The translations under genes and the position numbers were made by a program. Below the pieces are notes generated by a model. That model had not been told where the DNA came from. It worked only from the letters and a program-made list of their open reading frames with translations, and did no database searches. A DNA stretch of 64,000 bases from Nesterenkonia marinintestina (GTDB lineage: Bacteria > Actinomycetota > Actinomycetes > Actinomycetales > Micrococcaceae). Location: the NCBI RefSeq assembly GCF_025420485.1, contig NZ_JAOEFD010000002.1:124001-188000 (forward strand). The letters run 5' to 3'. This document shows, in pieces, positions 44,765-52,839 of the stretch (positions are counted from its first letter, which is position 1; each line of letters starts with the position of its first letter).

Positions 44765-44842
44765 CACTGCGCCTTCCTCGGGCTCCGATCTCGGCGGCGG
44801 AGTACGGTGGACGGGTGCCCGCGGGGTGCGGAGGAGGAGCTG

Positions 44843-45742
44843 GTGATTCTGCCGGAGAAGGTCGTGCGTGCGGCCGTACGGGCCCGCGGCTCGAACCGGT
44901 CGTTCCTCACCGCTGAGGCGGCCCGTGAACGCATGGAGGCACTGGCTCTGAGGCCGCGCAGCTGGGGCCCGCCCCGCGGACTGCGGTCCGACGTCGGGAT
45001 CACCGTCACCCGCCGTCGGGGCTGGCCCCTCTACACGGTGTCGCCCACGACCGCTCGGGCGCACGGTGCGGTGGTCTATGCCCACGGCGGCGGATGGATC
45101 AGTGAGATCATCGCCGAGCATTGGCGGCTGATCGCGCAGATCGCCGCCGAGGCCGGCACGACCGTGGTCGTCCCCATCTATCCGCTCGCCCCGTTTGGTG
45201 AGGCCGAGGAGGTGGTGGCCCAGTTCGTCGACATCCTCCGTGAGACGGCGGACCGGTTCGGATCCGCTCGGCTGGCCGGCGATTCCGCCGGCGGTCAGAT
45301 CGCCCTCTCGGCGGCTCTGGAGCTGCGTGATCGGCACGGCGCACGAGTGCCCCGCACCGTCCTCATCTCACCCGCCCTGGACCTGACCTGGTCGAACCCC
45401 AGGATCCCCGAGGTCCAACCAGACGACCCGTGGCTGGCCGTACCCGGCGGCCATGTGCGCACCGAGGCGTGGCGCGGTGACCTGGACGTCACCGACCAGC
45501 GGGTGAGTCCCCTCTTCGGCGATCCGACGGATCTCGGGCCGATCACGCTGTTCAGCGGCACCCACGACATCCTGAACCCCGACGCCCGTCTGCTTGCGGA
45601 ACGGGCGGACGAGGCCGGAGTCGACGTCGAGCTCCACGAGGGGGAGGGGCTCCTGCACGTGTACCCGCTCCTGCCCACGGCCAGCGGCGCCCGCGCTCGC
45701 CGGACCATCGTCGAGCGGCTCGTCGACGACGTCCGCCGATAG
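44843..45742 (+). CDS. Alpha/beta hydrolase of the hormone-sensitive lipase type
   Basis: A 299-residue esterase with the oxyanion motif HGGGW (82-86), nucleophile Ser149 in GDSAGG, acid Asp243 in GTHDIL and catalytic His273 in LLHVYP. This fits the HSL/steryl-acetyl hydrolase family (carboxylic ester hydrolases of broad specificity). The GTG start has GGAGGAGG at a good distance. A TACGGT box at 44803-44808 would give a short leader of about 28 bases. It is convergent with the methylthio-sugar-type operon. Confidence 0.88.
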   Translation: MILPEKVVRAAVRARGSNRSFLTAEAARERMEALALRPRSWGPPRGLRSDVGITVTRRRGWPLYTVSPTTARAHGAVVYAHGGGWISEIIAEHWRLIAQIAAEAGTTVVVPIYPLAPFGEAEEVVAQFVDILRETADRFGSARLAGDSAGGQIALSAALELRDRHGARVPRTVLISPALDLTWSNPRIPEVQPDDPWLAVPGGHVRTEAWRGDLDVTDQRVSPLFGDPTDLGPITLFSGTHDILNPDARLLAERADEAGVDVELHEGEGLLHVYPLLPTASGARARRTIVERLVDDVRR

Positions 45743-45789
45743 CCGGCGTCCCCATCGGTGCCGCCGCCTGTGCCGTGCTGCCTGGGCCG

Positions 45790-46833
45790 CTACCTGTGAC
45801 GCAGTGAGGCCGTCGCCAGCTCGCCGATGCCGACCTCGGGACCGACCGCGGCCTCGAACCCGAGCTCCTCGCGCGCGGCCTCGGGGCACGCCGCGACGTG
45901 CCGGACGTCGAAGGACCGGTGCTCGCCGGTGATCTCAGGCTCCGGGCCGCCCAGGACCTCGGACATCCGGGCCGCCATGTCACCGATGGTGAAGGTCCGT
46001 CCCGAGCAGACGTTGAACGCGCGAAGCCCGGGCGGTCCCGCGCCCACCGCCTCGACCGCAAGCACGTTCGCCCGGGCGATGTCGGCGACGTGGACGAAGT
46101 CGCGAAGCTGCCGTCCGTCCTCGAAGACCCGCGGTGCCTCGCCCCGCTCCAGCGCGGAGCGGAAGATGGCGGCCACCCCCGAATACGGGGTGTCCGCGGG
46201 CATTCCCGGACCGTAGGCGTTGTGGTACCGCAGGGCCACCGCGTGGGCCGACTCCAGGGTGCACCACGACGCGGTGTAGTGCTCCTGGGCGACCTTCGAG
46301 GCGGCATACCCGGATCGGGGCGCGAAGGGCGCGGACTCCTCGACCAGCCGCGGTGTGATCTCCCCGTCGCAGCGTGGGCAGCGGGGGTCGAAGCGGCCTC
46401 GGGCCAGATCGTCCGCCCGCCGGGGGGCCGGGGGTACGTCGCCGTCGCGGGGGCAGACGAATCGCCCCTCGCCGTAGACCACCACGGAGGAGGCCAGCAC
46501 CAGCCGCGACGTCCCGGCCCGGGCCATCGCAGCCAGAAGGGTCGCCGTCCCGTGGTCGTTGTGGGCGGCGTACCCCGGCAGATCCTGGGCGTCGACGCCG
46601 TTGCCCACCGACGCGGCCTGGTGGCAGACCACGTCGATGCCGCGGAGCAGCCGGTCCAGCAGAGCGGGGTCCCGGACGTCTCCTGCCACGACGCCCTCCG
46701 GCGACGTCGAGCCGTCGCCGTGGGCCTGGGGCAGCAGTGCGTCGACCCCCACGACCTCGTGCCCGGCCGTCCGCAGAGCACCGGCGATGTGGGACCCGAT
46801 GAAGCCGGCCGCCCCGGTCAGCAGCACCTTCAC
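45790..46833 (-). CDS. NAD-dependent epimerase/dehydratase (GalE3/Rv0536-like)
   Basis: A 347-residue extended SDR with the NAD motif GAAGFIGSH (7-15), catalytic Tyr176/Lys180 in SGYAASK and a Ser at 115-116. An inserted segment between the Rossmann and active-site parts carries a CPRC pair (152-155) that could bind zinc. It is the last gene of the minus-strand operon and its GTG overlaps the MTA phosphorylase stop (GTGA). In the mycobacterial methylthioxylose locus the matching gene is galE3 (Rv0536), expected to change the sugar configuration from ribo to xylo. The substrate here is inferred. Confidence 0.88.
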   Translation of the reverse strand: MKVLLTGAAGFIGSHIAGALRTAGHEVVGVDALLPQAHGDGSTSPEGVVAGDVRDPALLDRLLRGIDVVCHQAASVGNGVDAQDLPGYAAHNDHGTATLLAAMARAGTSRLVLASSVVVYGEGRFVCPRDGDVPPAPRRADDLARGRFDPRCPRCDGEITPRLVEESAPFAPRSGYAASKVAQEHYTASWCTLESAHAVALRYHNAYGPGMPADTPYSGVAAIFRSALERGEAPRVFEDGRQLRDFVHVADIARANVLAVEAVGAGPPGLRAFNVCSGRTFTIGDMAARMSEVLGGPEPEITGEHRSFDVRHVAACPEAAREELGFEAAVGPEVGIGELATASLRHR

Positions 46834-47645
46834 GGCAGCTCCAGCGGCAGGGACATGCCGGCCAGGGCCTCCGCGCAGGAGCAGCTGCGCTCGTCGGTGA
46901 GCGAGAGGACCACGGCGCTCAGACTCCGCTTCAGGTCCTCCGTGTGCTCGGAGAAGACCCGGAAGACCTCCGCCTGGTCCACCCCCTGCCCCGAGCTGAT
47001 GCCGGCGTCGAGGTCGGTGACCAGGGCCACGGCGGCGTAGCAGAGCTCGAGTTCGCGGGCCAAGGACGCCTCGGGCATCCCGGTCATGTTCACCAGGTCC
47101 CAGCCCTGACGGGCGTACCACCTCGACTCGGCACGGGTGGAGAACCTCGGGCCGTCGATCACCACCATGGTCCCGCCGTCCACCGGCGGGGTCCGCCCCT
47201 CGGCGAGACCCTCCAGCAGCGCGGTGCGCAGCCGCGGACAGTAGGGGTCGGCGAACGAGATGTGGCAGGCCCCGGCGTCGTAGTAGGTCTTCTCGCGCCC
47301 GGTGGTCCTGTCCACCAGCTGGTCCGGCACCACGAAGGAACCCGGACCCAGCCCGTCGTGCAGCCCGCCCACCGCGCACGGGGCCAGGACCTGGCGCACG
47401 CCCAGACTGCGAAGCGCCCACAGGTTGGCTCGGTGGTTGACCCGGTGCGCGGGGTGTTCGTGGCCCCGTCCGTGCCGGGGGAGGAACGCCACGGTGCGGC
47501 TGTCCCCTCCAGAGGTCAGCGTGCCCACGGCGATCGGCGCCGAGGGCCTGCCGTAGGGGGTCTCGAGGTCGAACTCCTGCGGATCCCGAAGGAACGTGTA
47601 GAAGCCGGAGCCGCCGATGACGGCGACCTCAGGCGTGGATGTCAT
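46830..47645 (-). CDS. mtnP: S-methyl-5'-thioadenosine phosphorylase
   Basis: A 271-residue PNP-superfamily enzyme with MTAP-type features: IGGSGFY, LPRHGRGHEHPAHRVNHRAN, PCAVGGL, DGPRFSTRAES and NMTGMPEASLARELELCYA, where the MTGMPEA form and following LVTDLDAG indicate MTA rather than general purine nucleosides. It would split methylthioadenosine to adenine and 5-methylthioribose 1-phosphate. Its ATG overlaps the methyltransferase stop (ATGA) and its stop overlaps the epimerase start. Its place inside a sugar-transfer operon suggests the methylthioribose 1-phosphate is kept for glycan synthesis. Mtb counterpart: Rv0535. Confidence 0.92.
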   Translation of the reverse strand: MTSTPEVAVIGGSGFYTFLRDPQEFDLETPYGRPSAPIAVGTLTSGGDSRTVAFLPRHGRGHEHPAHRVNHRANLWALRSLGVRQVLAPCAVGGLHDGLGPGSFVVPDQLVDRTTGREKTYYDAGACHISFADPYCPRLRTALLEGLAEGRTPPVDGGTMVVIDGPRFSTRAESRWYARQGWDLVNMTGMPEASLARELELCYAAVALVTDLDAGISSGQGVDQAEVFRVFSEHTEDLKRSLSAVVLSLTDERSCSCAEALAGMSLPLELP

Positions 47646-48295
47646 GATGCCTCCCTGCGGGTGAGCCGTGCCAGGTGCCGTCCCCCGAAACGGCGGATGT
47701 CGCAGCCGAGGAAGCCCGCCTCGGCCGCCACCGCGGCGACGGCGTCGACGCCCACCCAGGACCACGGAAGCGTCCCGGTGATCCGTCCCTGCACACGGAG
47801 TCTGATGACGTCGTGGACGACCCCGGTCCCGGGCCCGTCGACCTCGACCAGAGCCGTCCCCTCCGGACGCATGAGGTCGCGCAGCCGACGCAGCAGCCGG
47901 ACGGGGTCCCCGCCGATGCCGATGTTCCCGTCGGCCAGCAGCGTCTCCTGCCAGTCGCCCTCGGAGGGCACCTGACCGAAGACGTCCCGGCGGACCGCCG
48001 ACGCGCCGCGTTCCCGAGCCAGCCGCACGGCTTCGGGGGAGACGTCGAGGCCCAGCGCCGTGATGCCGCGGGTCGTCAGGGCTTCGGCGATGCGGCCGGC
48101 GCCGCAGCCGACGTCGAGGGTCGGGCCGGAGCAGGGGTCCACCAGCAGGTGGTGGTCGGCGGCATCGGGCATGCCGCTCCACCGCTGTATGTCCGCCGGG
48201 ACGAGGGAGCCGTCGGAGCGGAGGACTTCACAGGGCTGCCCGGCCAGGGCGGACTCCCAGGCGTCCAGGGGGCGCATACTGATCAGCTCGGTCAT
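47642..48295 (-). CDS. Class I SAM-dependent methyltransferase
   Basis: A 217-residue protein with the SAM motif LDVGCGAGRIAEAL (60-73), acidic loop LGLDVSPEAV and a middle segment ADGNIGIGGDPVRLLRRL, followed by LVEVDGPGTG and a WSWVGVDAV end. Methyltransferases of this type occur beside GT2 and DUF2064 genes in other actinobacteria. The substrate is not known; in this operon it could methylate a lipid-linked sugar or another group, and it makes no direct sense for making the methylthio group, which comes from MTA. It overlaps mtnP (ATGA) and is one base from the DUF2064 stop. Confidence 0.85.
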   Translation of the reverse strand: MTELISMRPLDAWESALAGQPCEVLRSDGSLVPADIQRWSGMPDAADHHLLVDPCSGPTLDVGCGAGRIAEALTTRGITALGLDVSPEAVRLARERGASAVRRDVFGQVPSEGDWQETLLADGNIGIGGDPVRLLRRLRDLMRPEGTALVEVDGPGTGVVHDVIRLRVQGRITGTLPWSWVGVDAVAAVAAEAGFLGCDIRRFGGRHLARLTRREAS

Positions 48296-48296
48296 G

Positions 48297-48968
48297 TCAG
48301 CCGGCCCACCTCTCGTGCTCGACGATGCGCAGCACCTCCGCGGCGAAGCGGCTCCGGGGGATGAGCTCCGCGACCGCGACCGCGTCCTCCCAGGTGTCGA
48401 CGTCGCGCAGGGCCGGCGCCGAACCGACGCTGGCACCCCGGCGGGCCAGCGCCTCGGAGGTCCGCGCGCCCGTCTCAGGATGAGACATGGGCACCGAGGT
48501 CAGACAGCGGGTCCACCCAGGCTCCCTGACGCCCAGGGCCCACCACCCGCCGTCCTCCGCGGGCCCGATCACGGCGTCGTGCGCCTCGAGCGACTCCGCC
48601 GTCGCCCGGAGGTGGGCGGTGGTGACCTGCGGTGTGTCCATCCCGATCTGCACCACTCCGCGGCCCTGGTCGGCATCGTGGTGGGCGGCGATCAGCCGGG
48701 CGGCGAAGTCTTCCCCGCGCTGGGAGATGACGCGGTGTCCTGCGCATGCGGTGATGAGCTCCTCGGCGCGTGCCCCGTCATGCAGATCCCCGGTGATCGC
48801 GACGACCACCGGCCATCCGAGCCCCTCGGCGACCTCTAGGGTGTCGAGCAGCGCCGCGGCGGCGAGCTGCGCGGCCGTCTCATCACCGACGGTCGCGGCG
48901 ACGCGAGACTTGGCCTGTCCGGGGATGGGCGCCTTGGCGACCACCAGCAGGCTGGCTGCGGCGCTCAT
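48297..48968 (-). CDS. DUF2064/TIGR04282 family protein (nucleotidyltransferase-like; Rv0540-like)
   Basis: A 223-residue GT-A-like fold protein: KAPIPGQAKSR (12-22) resembles the nucleotide-binding loop of sugar-phosphate nucleotidyltransferases such as CofC, GMDTPQV at 109-115 is the metal aspartate loop, and PAEDGGWWALGV follows. The family has unproven activity; activation of 5-methylthioribose 1-phosphate with NTP would suit its place. It overlaps the GT2 gene by ATGA. Mtb counterpart: Rv0540. Confidence 0.85.
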   Translation of the reverse strand: MSAAASLLVVAKAPIPGQAKSRVAATVGDETAAQLAAAALLDTLEVAEGLGWPVVVAITGDLHDGARAEELITACAGHRVISQRGEDFAARLIAAHHDADQGRGVVQIGMDTPQVTTAHLRATAESLEAHDAVIGPAEDGGWWALGVREPGWTRCLTSVPMSHPETGARTSEALARRGASVGSAPALRDVDTWEDAVAVAELIPRSRFAAEVLRIVEHERWAG

Positions 48969-49642
48969 CGCAGCACCTTGGCGAAGTCGATCAGCGTCCG
49001 GCAGGTCCCGCGGACCGAGCCCGAGACCTTGGAGCGGGTGCCGCGGGCACGTTCGGAGTAGACGACGTCGCGCTCGTGGACGGTCCATCCGGCGTCGGAG
49101 GCTTTGATCATCAGCTCCAGCGGGTAGCCGAAGCGTCGGTCGGCGACGCCGAGTGCCAGCAGGTCCTCACGCCGGCAGACGCGCATGGGTGCGAGGTCAT
49201 GGATGCCGAATCCGCTCCGGCGCCGGATCATCCAGGCCAGCGCCGCCGTCCCCGCCCGGGCGTGCCACGGCCAGACCCTGCTGTGCCGAGGTCTGCGGCG
49301 GCCGACCGCCATGGACGCCTCCCCGCGCGAGACCACTGCGACCAGTTCGCTGAGTTCGGCCGGATCCATCGACCCGTCGCCGTCGAGCACGGCGACCAGC
49401 GGGGCGGTCGCGGCGACCGTGCCGGCGTGGACCGCGGCCCCGTAGCCGGGCCGGGCCTCGAACACCACTTCGGCGCCCAGCTCCAGGGCGACGTCGGCGG
49501 TCCCGTCGGTGGAGCCGTTGTCCACCACGATCACGTGGAAGCCCTCCGGCATGGTGGCGAACACCGCAGGCAGGGCAGGTGCCTCATCGCGGCAGGGTAT
49601 GACCACATCACATGTCGGTCGGTCGCCGGGGGCACGGTACAT
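48965..49642 (-). CDS. Family 2 glycosyltransferase, polyprenyl-phosphate sugar synthase type (Rv0539/MtxS-like)
   Basis: A 225-residue soluble GT2 enzyme: VVIPCRDEAPALP, VVDNGSTDGT, a DGDGSMDP metal site (Asp87, Asp89) and the ending RRFGYPLELMIKA, with no C-terminal membrane helix. This is the dolichyl-phosphate mannose synthase-like class, which transfers a sugar to polyprenyl phosphate. In the mycobacterial methylthioxylose locus the equivalent Rv0539 (MtxS) makes the lipid-linked methylthioxylose donor. The ATG lies 6 bases after a TAGCAT box, so the operon message is probably leaderless. Confidence 0.85.
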   Translation of the reverse strand: MYRAPGDRPTCDVVIPCRDEAPALPAVFATMPEGFHVIVVDNGSTDGTADVALELGAEVVFEARPGYGAAVHAGTVAATAPLVAVLDGDGSMDPAELSELVAVVSRGEASMAVGRRRPRHSRVWPWHARAGTAALAWMIRRRSGFGIHDLAPMRVCRREDLLALGVADRRFGYPLELMIKASDAGWTVHERDVVYSERARGTRSKVSGSVRGTCRTLIDFAKVLR

Positions 49643-49648
49643 GGAGTG

Positions 49649-49654
49649 ATGCTA
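49649..49654 (-). promoter_or_regulatory. -10 box, leaderless promoter of the GT2-DUF2064-MTase-mtnP-epimerase operon
   Basis: TAGCAT on the minus strand ends 6 bases before ATG 49642. It is an exact mirror image of the box at 49664-49669; the two divergent promoters overlap in a 33-base intergenic gap and cannot be used by two polymerases at once. Confidence 0.6.
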
Positions 49655-49663
49655 CCAGCGGGA

Positions 49664-49669
49664 TAGCAT
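49664..49669 (+). promoter_or_regulatory. -10 box, leaderless promoter of the MtxT-like gene
   Basis: TAGCAT ends 6 bases before ATG 49676. Together with the opposite box it forms a palindrome (ATGCTA, 9 bases, TAGCAT) extended by TGGAG and TCCA on the sides. Confidence 0.6.
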
Positions 49670-49675
49670 GCTCCA

Positions 49676-51034
49676 ATGGGAGCCTCCACATCGCGGTCTC
49701 CGCGTCTGACCTGGGCGGCCGCATGGTCCGGTGTCCTCATCGGGGCGCTGCTGGTCGCCGCGGCGATCATCGTGCCGCGGGTGACGCCGATCGACGTGGC
49801 CATCGGCACCGGGGACTTCGACGACTGGAAGCCGCTGAAGGCCGCGTGGGAACCCGAGCTGACGCCCACGCTGCTGCTGCCGGTGGCGGTGGGTCTGCTG
49901 GGGTTCGTGCTGTGGCCCCGGCTCAGCCGCTCATCGACCTGGCCGCAGTTCCTCGCGCTGACCTTCGTCGGCTCCTGGCTGTGGACCGCCGCCCTGGGCC
50001 ACGTGGGAGGCGCCCAGGCCATCCGAAAGGTCTTCGACCGGGACAGCGAGTACTTCGTCGGCGCCAAAGAGGTCACCTCGATCCCGCAGTTCATGACCGA
50101 GTTCGTCGACCGCATCCCCAAGCACGTCGACGACAACTGGCCGATCCACATCGCCGGTCATCCCCCGGGCGCCACGCTGTTCTTCATCATGATGAACAGG
50201 ATGGGCGTCGAGGACCCGTACACGGCCGGCATGATCGTCATGACCCTGGGGTGCACGGCCGCCGTCGGCGTCGTCCTCACCGTCCGGACGCTGGCCTCGG
50301 AGCGGATGGCACGCCGCACCGCCCCCTGGGTGGTGGCCGCACCGTCCGCGATCTGGATGGGCGTCTCCGGAGATGCGCTCTTCACGGCCGTGGCGGCGTG
50401 GGGCCTGGCCCTGCTGGCCCTGTCGGCGACTGCGGAGCGACGGTCCCGACTGGTGGGCTTCGGACTGGGCTCCGGTCTGCTCCTGGGCCTCTGCGTCTAT
50501 CTCTCCTACGGGCTCGTGCTGCTGGGGGTGCTCGCGCTCGCCGTGCTCGTCCTGGGGCGCCGGTGGGCGGCCCTGCCGTGGGCGTTGGGCGGTGCGCTGC
50601 TGGTGGCCGCGGCGTTCACCCTGGCCGGATTCAGGTGGTGGGAGGCGTTCCCCGTCCTGGTGACCCGGTACTACGACGGGATCCAGAGCGACCGCCCGTA
50701 CGGCTACTGGGTGTGGGCGAACCTCGGGGTGTGGACCTTCAGCGCAGGGCTCGCCGTCTGGGCGGCCTTCGGCAGAGGTATCGCAGAGGTGCGGCGGCGT
50801 GCCGCGCCCGAGCGGTTCGCCCCGGCGGTCCTGGGATGGGCGGGCTTCGCCGCGATCCTGCTGGCCACGCTGTCCAGCATGAGCCAGGCGGAGATCGAAC
50901 GGATCTGGCTGCCCTTCACGATCTGGGTCCTGATCCTGCCGACCCTGTTGCCGGCCCACTGGCACAGACCGCTGATTGCCACCCAGATGGGGACGGCGAT
51001 CCTGATCGAACTGCTGTGGACCACGCAGTGGTGA
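49676..51034 (+). CDS. Polytopic membrane protein, putative methylthioxylose-type glycosyltransferase (Rv0541c/MtxT-like)
   Basis: A 452-residue protein with about 10-11 membrane helices and an external loop after the second helix region containing IGTGDFDDW, DRIPKHVDDNWPIHIAGHPP and a GATLFF helix start, a layout like GT-C glycosyltransferases that take sugars from polyprenyl phosphate outside the membrane. Late in the sequence, RIWLPFTIWVLILP and a Tyr/Arg loop (RYYDGIQSDRPYGYW) are conserved-looking. Length and synteny match Rv0541c (MtxT), which adds methylthioxylose to lipoarabinomannan in mycobacteria. Identity is inferred from context. Its stop overlaps the next GNAT gene (GTGA). Confidence 0.65.
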   Translation: MGASTSRSPRLTWAAAWSGVLIGALLVAAAIIVPRVTPIDVAIGTGDFDDWKPLKAAWEPELTPTLLLPVAVGLLGFVLWPRLSRSSTWPQFLALTFVGSWLWTAALGHVGGAQAIRKVFDRDSEYFVGAKEVTSIPQFMTEFVDRIPKHVDDNWPIHIAGHPPGATLFFIMMNRMGVEDPYTAGMIVMTLGCTAAVGVVLTVRTLASERMARRTAPWVVAAPSAIWMGVSGDALFTAVAAWGLALLALSATAERRSRLVGFGLGSGLLLGLCVYLSYGLVLLGVLALAVLVLGRRWAALPWALGGALLVAAAFTLAGFRWWEAFPVLVTRYYDGIQSDRPYGYWVWANLGVWTFSAGLAVWAAFGRGIAEVRRRAAPERFAPAVLGWAGFAAILLATLSSMSQAEIERIWLPFTIWVLILPTLLPAHWHRPLIATQMGTAILIELLWTTQW

Positions 51035-51468
51035 CCATCCGCTCGTCGCGCTTCGCCGACCTGGACCCCCGCACCGCCTACCGGCTGTGGCAGCTGCGCA
51101 TCGACGTCTTCGTCGTCGAGCAGGAGTGCCCGTACCCCGAACTGGACGGCCGCGACATGGAGTCCGACGCCCTGCACCTGTGGGTCGAGGACGACGGAGC
51201 GCCGGTGGGGTGCCTCAGGATCCTGGAGGACTCCGGTTCGGCCCGCATCGGACGCGTGGTCGTCGCCCGTACCCATCGCGGACGCGGGCTGGCGGCGGAG
51301 CTCATGCGGGCGACCCTCGAGCTGGTCGGGGAGCGGCGGTGCGTGCTCGACGCGCAGTCGCACCTGACCTGCTGGTACGCACGATTCGGCTTCGCCCCCT
51401 CCGGGCCGGAGTTCCTGGAGGACGGAATCCCCCACACACCCATGACACGCTCAGGAGATACGGCATGA
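51031..51468 (+). CDS. ElaA-like GNAT N-acetyltransferase
   Basis: A 145-residue GNAT protein with the ElaA-type start TAYRLWQLRIDVFVVEQECPYPE, DALHLWVED and the acetyl-CoA loop RTHRGRGLAAELMRATL, ending with QSHLTCWYARFGFAPSG. Substrate unknown. It is overlapped by both neighbours (GTGA before, ATGA after), so it is in the same transcript as the MtxT-like gene and the enoyl-reductase-like gene. Confidence 0.88.
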   Translation: MTIRSSRFADLDPRTAYRLWQLRIDVFVVEQECPYPELDGRDMESDALHLWVEDDGAPVGCLRILEDSGSARIGRVVVARTHRGRGLAAELMRATLELVGERRCVLDAQSHLTCWYARFGFAPSGPEFLEDGIPHTPMTRSGDTA

Positions 51469-52751
51469 CAGACGACCGCGAGTTCGACCTCGTCCTGTTC
51501 GGCGCCTCGGGCTTCGTCGGACGGCTCACCGCCGAGGATCTGGCCCGGCACGCTCCCGGAGATCTCCGCATCGCGCTCGCCGGCCGCAGCCGGGAGCGTC
51601 TCGAGGCCGCCCGAGCCGACCTCCCGGAGCCTGCCGACCGGTGGCCGGTGCTCGTCGTGGATGCGACGGACGAGGGCGACGTCGCCGATCTCGCCTCCCG
51701 CACCCGAACCGTCGTCACCACCGTGGGCCCCTATGTCCGTTACGGGCGACTGCTCCTGGGCGCCTGCGCCGCGGCGGGCACGCACTACTGCGACCTCACC
51801 GGAGAGGTGCTGTTCGTCCGTGAGGCGATCGACCGGCACCACACACGGGCCGAGTCGACCGGCGCCCGGATCGTGAACTCCTGCGGCTTCGACTCGGTCC
51901 CCTCGGACCTCGGCGTCCTGGTGACCGCCCGGCGGGCGGCCGCGGACGGCGAGGGGACGCTCACCGACACGCTGCTGCGTGTGCGCTCGCTGCGCGGCGG
52001 ACTCAGCGGAGGCACCATCGATTCGATGCGGCAGCAGATGGTCGACATGTCCCGGGACTCCGCCTGGCGGGAACAGGTGCGGGACCCCTACGGCCTGTCC
52101 CCGGACCGTCAGCAGGAACCCACCGACTTCGGCCGGATCTCGCTCGGCGGAGCCTCACTGCTCGACCAGCTCAGGGCCTCGTCGCCGGTCCGTCGTGACG
52201 AGGCGACCGGCCGCTGGTCGGCGCCCTTCGCGATGGCCCCGTTCAACACCCGCATCGTCCGGCGCAGCAACGCCCTGACCGGCTGGTCCTATGGGCGGGG
52301 CTTCCGCTACAACGAGGTCAGCGACACGGGCTCCGGGCTCCGAGGAGCCGGCCGTGCGGTCCTGGCAGGCGTCGCCCTGGGCGGTCTGGCGGCGGGGATG
52401 TCCCTCCGGCCCACCCGAGCCGTCCTGGACCGATTCCTGCCGGACCCCGGCGAGGGACCCTCCGAGGAGACCAGGGACGCGGGTCGCTTCGTCCTGGACA
52501 TCGAGGCGAGCACCACGAGCGGCGCGCGATACACCACCCGTGTGGCCGCAGACGCCGACCCCGGCTACTCGGGGACGGCGATCATGCTCGGGGAGGCCGC
52601 ACTGGCGGTCGCCGTCGACGGTGCGGCCGGTCGTCTCCCGCAGCGGGCCGGCGTGCTCACCCCGGCGACCGCACTGGGCGAGGTGCTGGTGGACCGTCTC
52701 AGAGCCCGGGGCTTCACCTTCGAGACGCGCCGCACAGACCGGGACGGATAG
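51465..52751 (+). CDS. Saccharopine dehydrogenase-like / trans-acting enoyl reductase family protein
   Basis: A 428-residue Rossmann protein: LVLFGASGFVGRLTAEDLA (9-27), TVGPYVRYGRLLLGACAAAGTHY and NSCGFDSVPSDLGV are the marks of the family that includes mycobacterial Rv2449c and the trans-acting enoyl reductase Rv2953. The actual substrate in non-mycobacterial actinobacteria is not known; a lipid enoyl group is possible. A helix at about 300-318 could touch the membrane. ATG 51465 overlaps the GNAT stop. Confidence 0.85.
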   Translation: MTDDREFDLVLFGASGFVGRLTAEDLARHAPGDLRIALAGRSRERLEAARADLPEPADRWPVLVVDATDEGDVADLASRTRTVVTTVGPYVRYGRLLLGACAAAGTHYCDLTGEVLFVREAIDRHHTRAESTGARIVNSCGFDSVPSDLGVLVTARRAAADGEGTLTDTLLRVRSLRGGLSGGTIDSMRQQMVDMSRDSAWREQVRDPYGLSPDRQQEPTDFGRISLGGASLLDQLRASSPVRRDEATGRWSAPFAMAPFNTRIVRRSNALTGWSYGRGFRYNEVSDTGSGLRGAGRAVLAGVALGGLAAGMSLRPTRAVLDRFLPDPGEGPSEETRDAGRFVLDIEASTTSGARYTTRVAADADPGYSGTAIMLGEAALAVAVDGAAGRLPQRAGVLTPATALGEVLVDRLRARGFTFETRRTDRDG

Positions 52752-52839
52752 CCCTGGAGACAGGACTCCCCAGTGCGGTCGTGCTCGTCTACGATGAGCT
52801 CGTGCCGGTCCGAATCCTGCGCCGCCCCGGGGCCCTCCG

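Noticed and set aside
44815-44842. Leaderless GTG start at 44815 for the esterase after the TACGGT box
   Set aside because: It is out of frame with the esterase; GTG 44843 has a strong Shine-Dalgarno, so the box gives a short leader instead.
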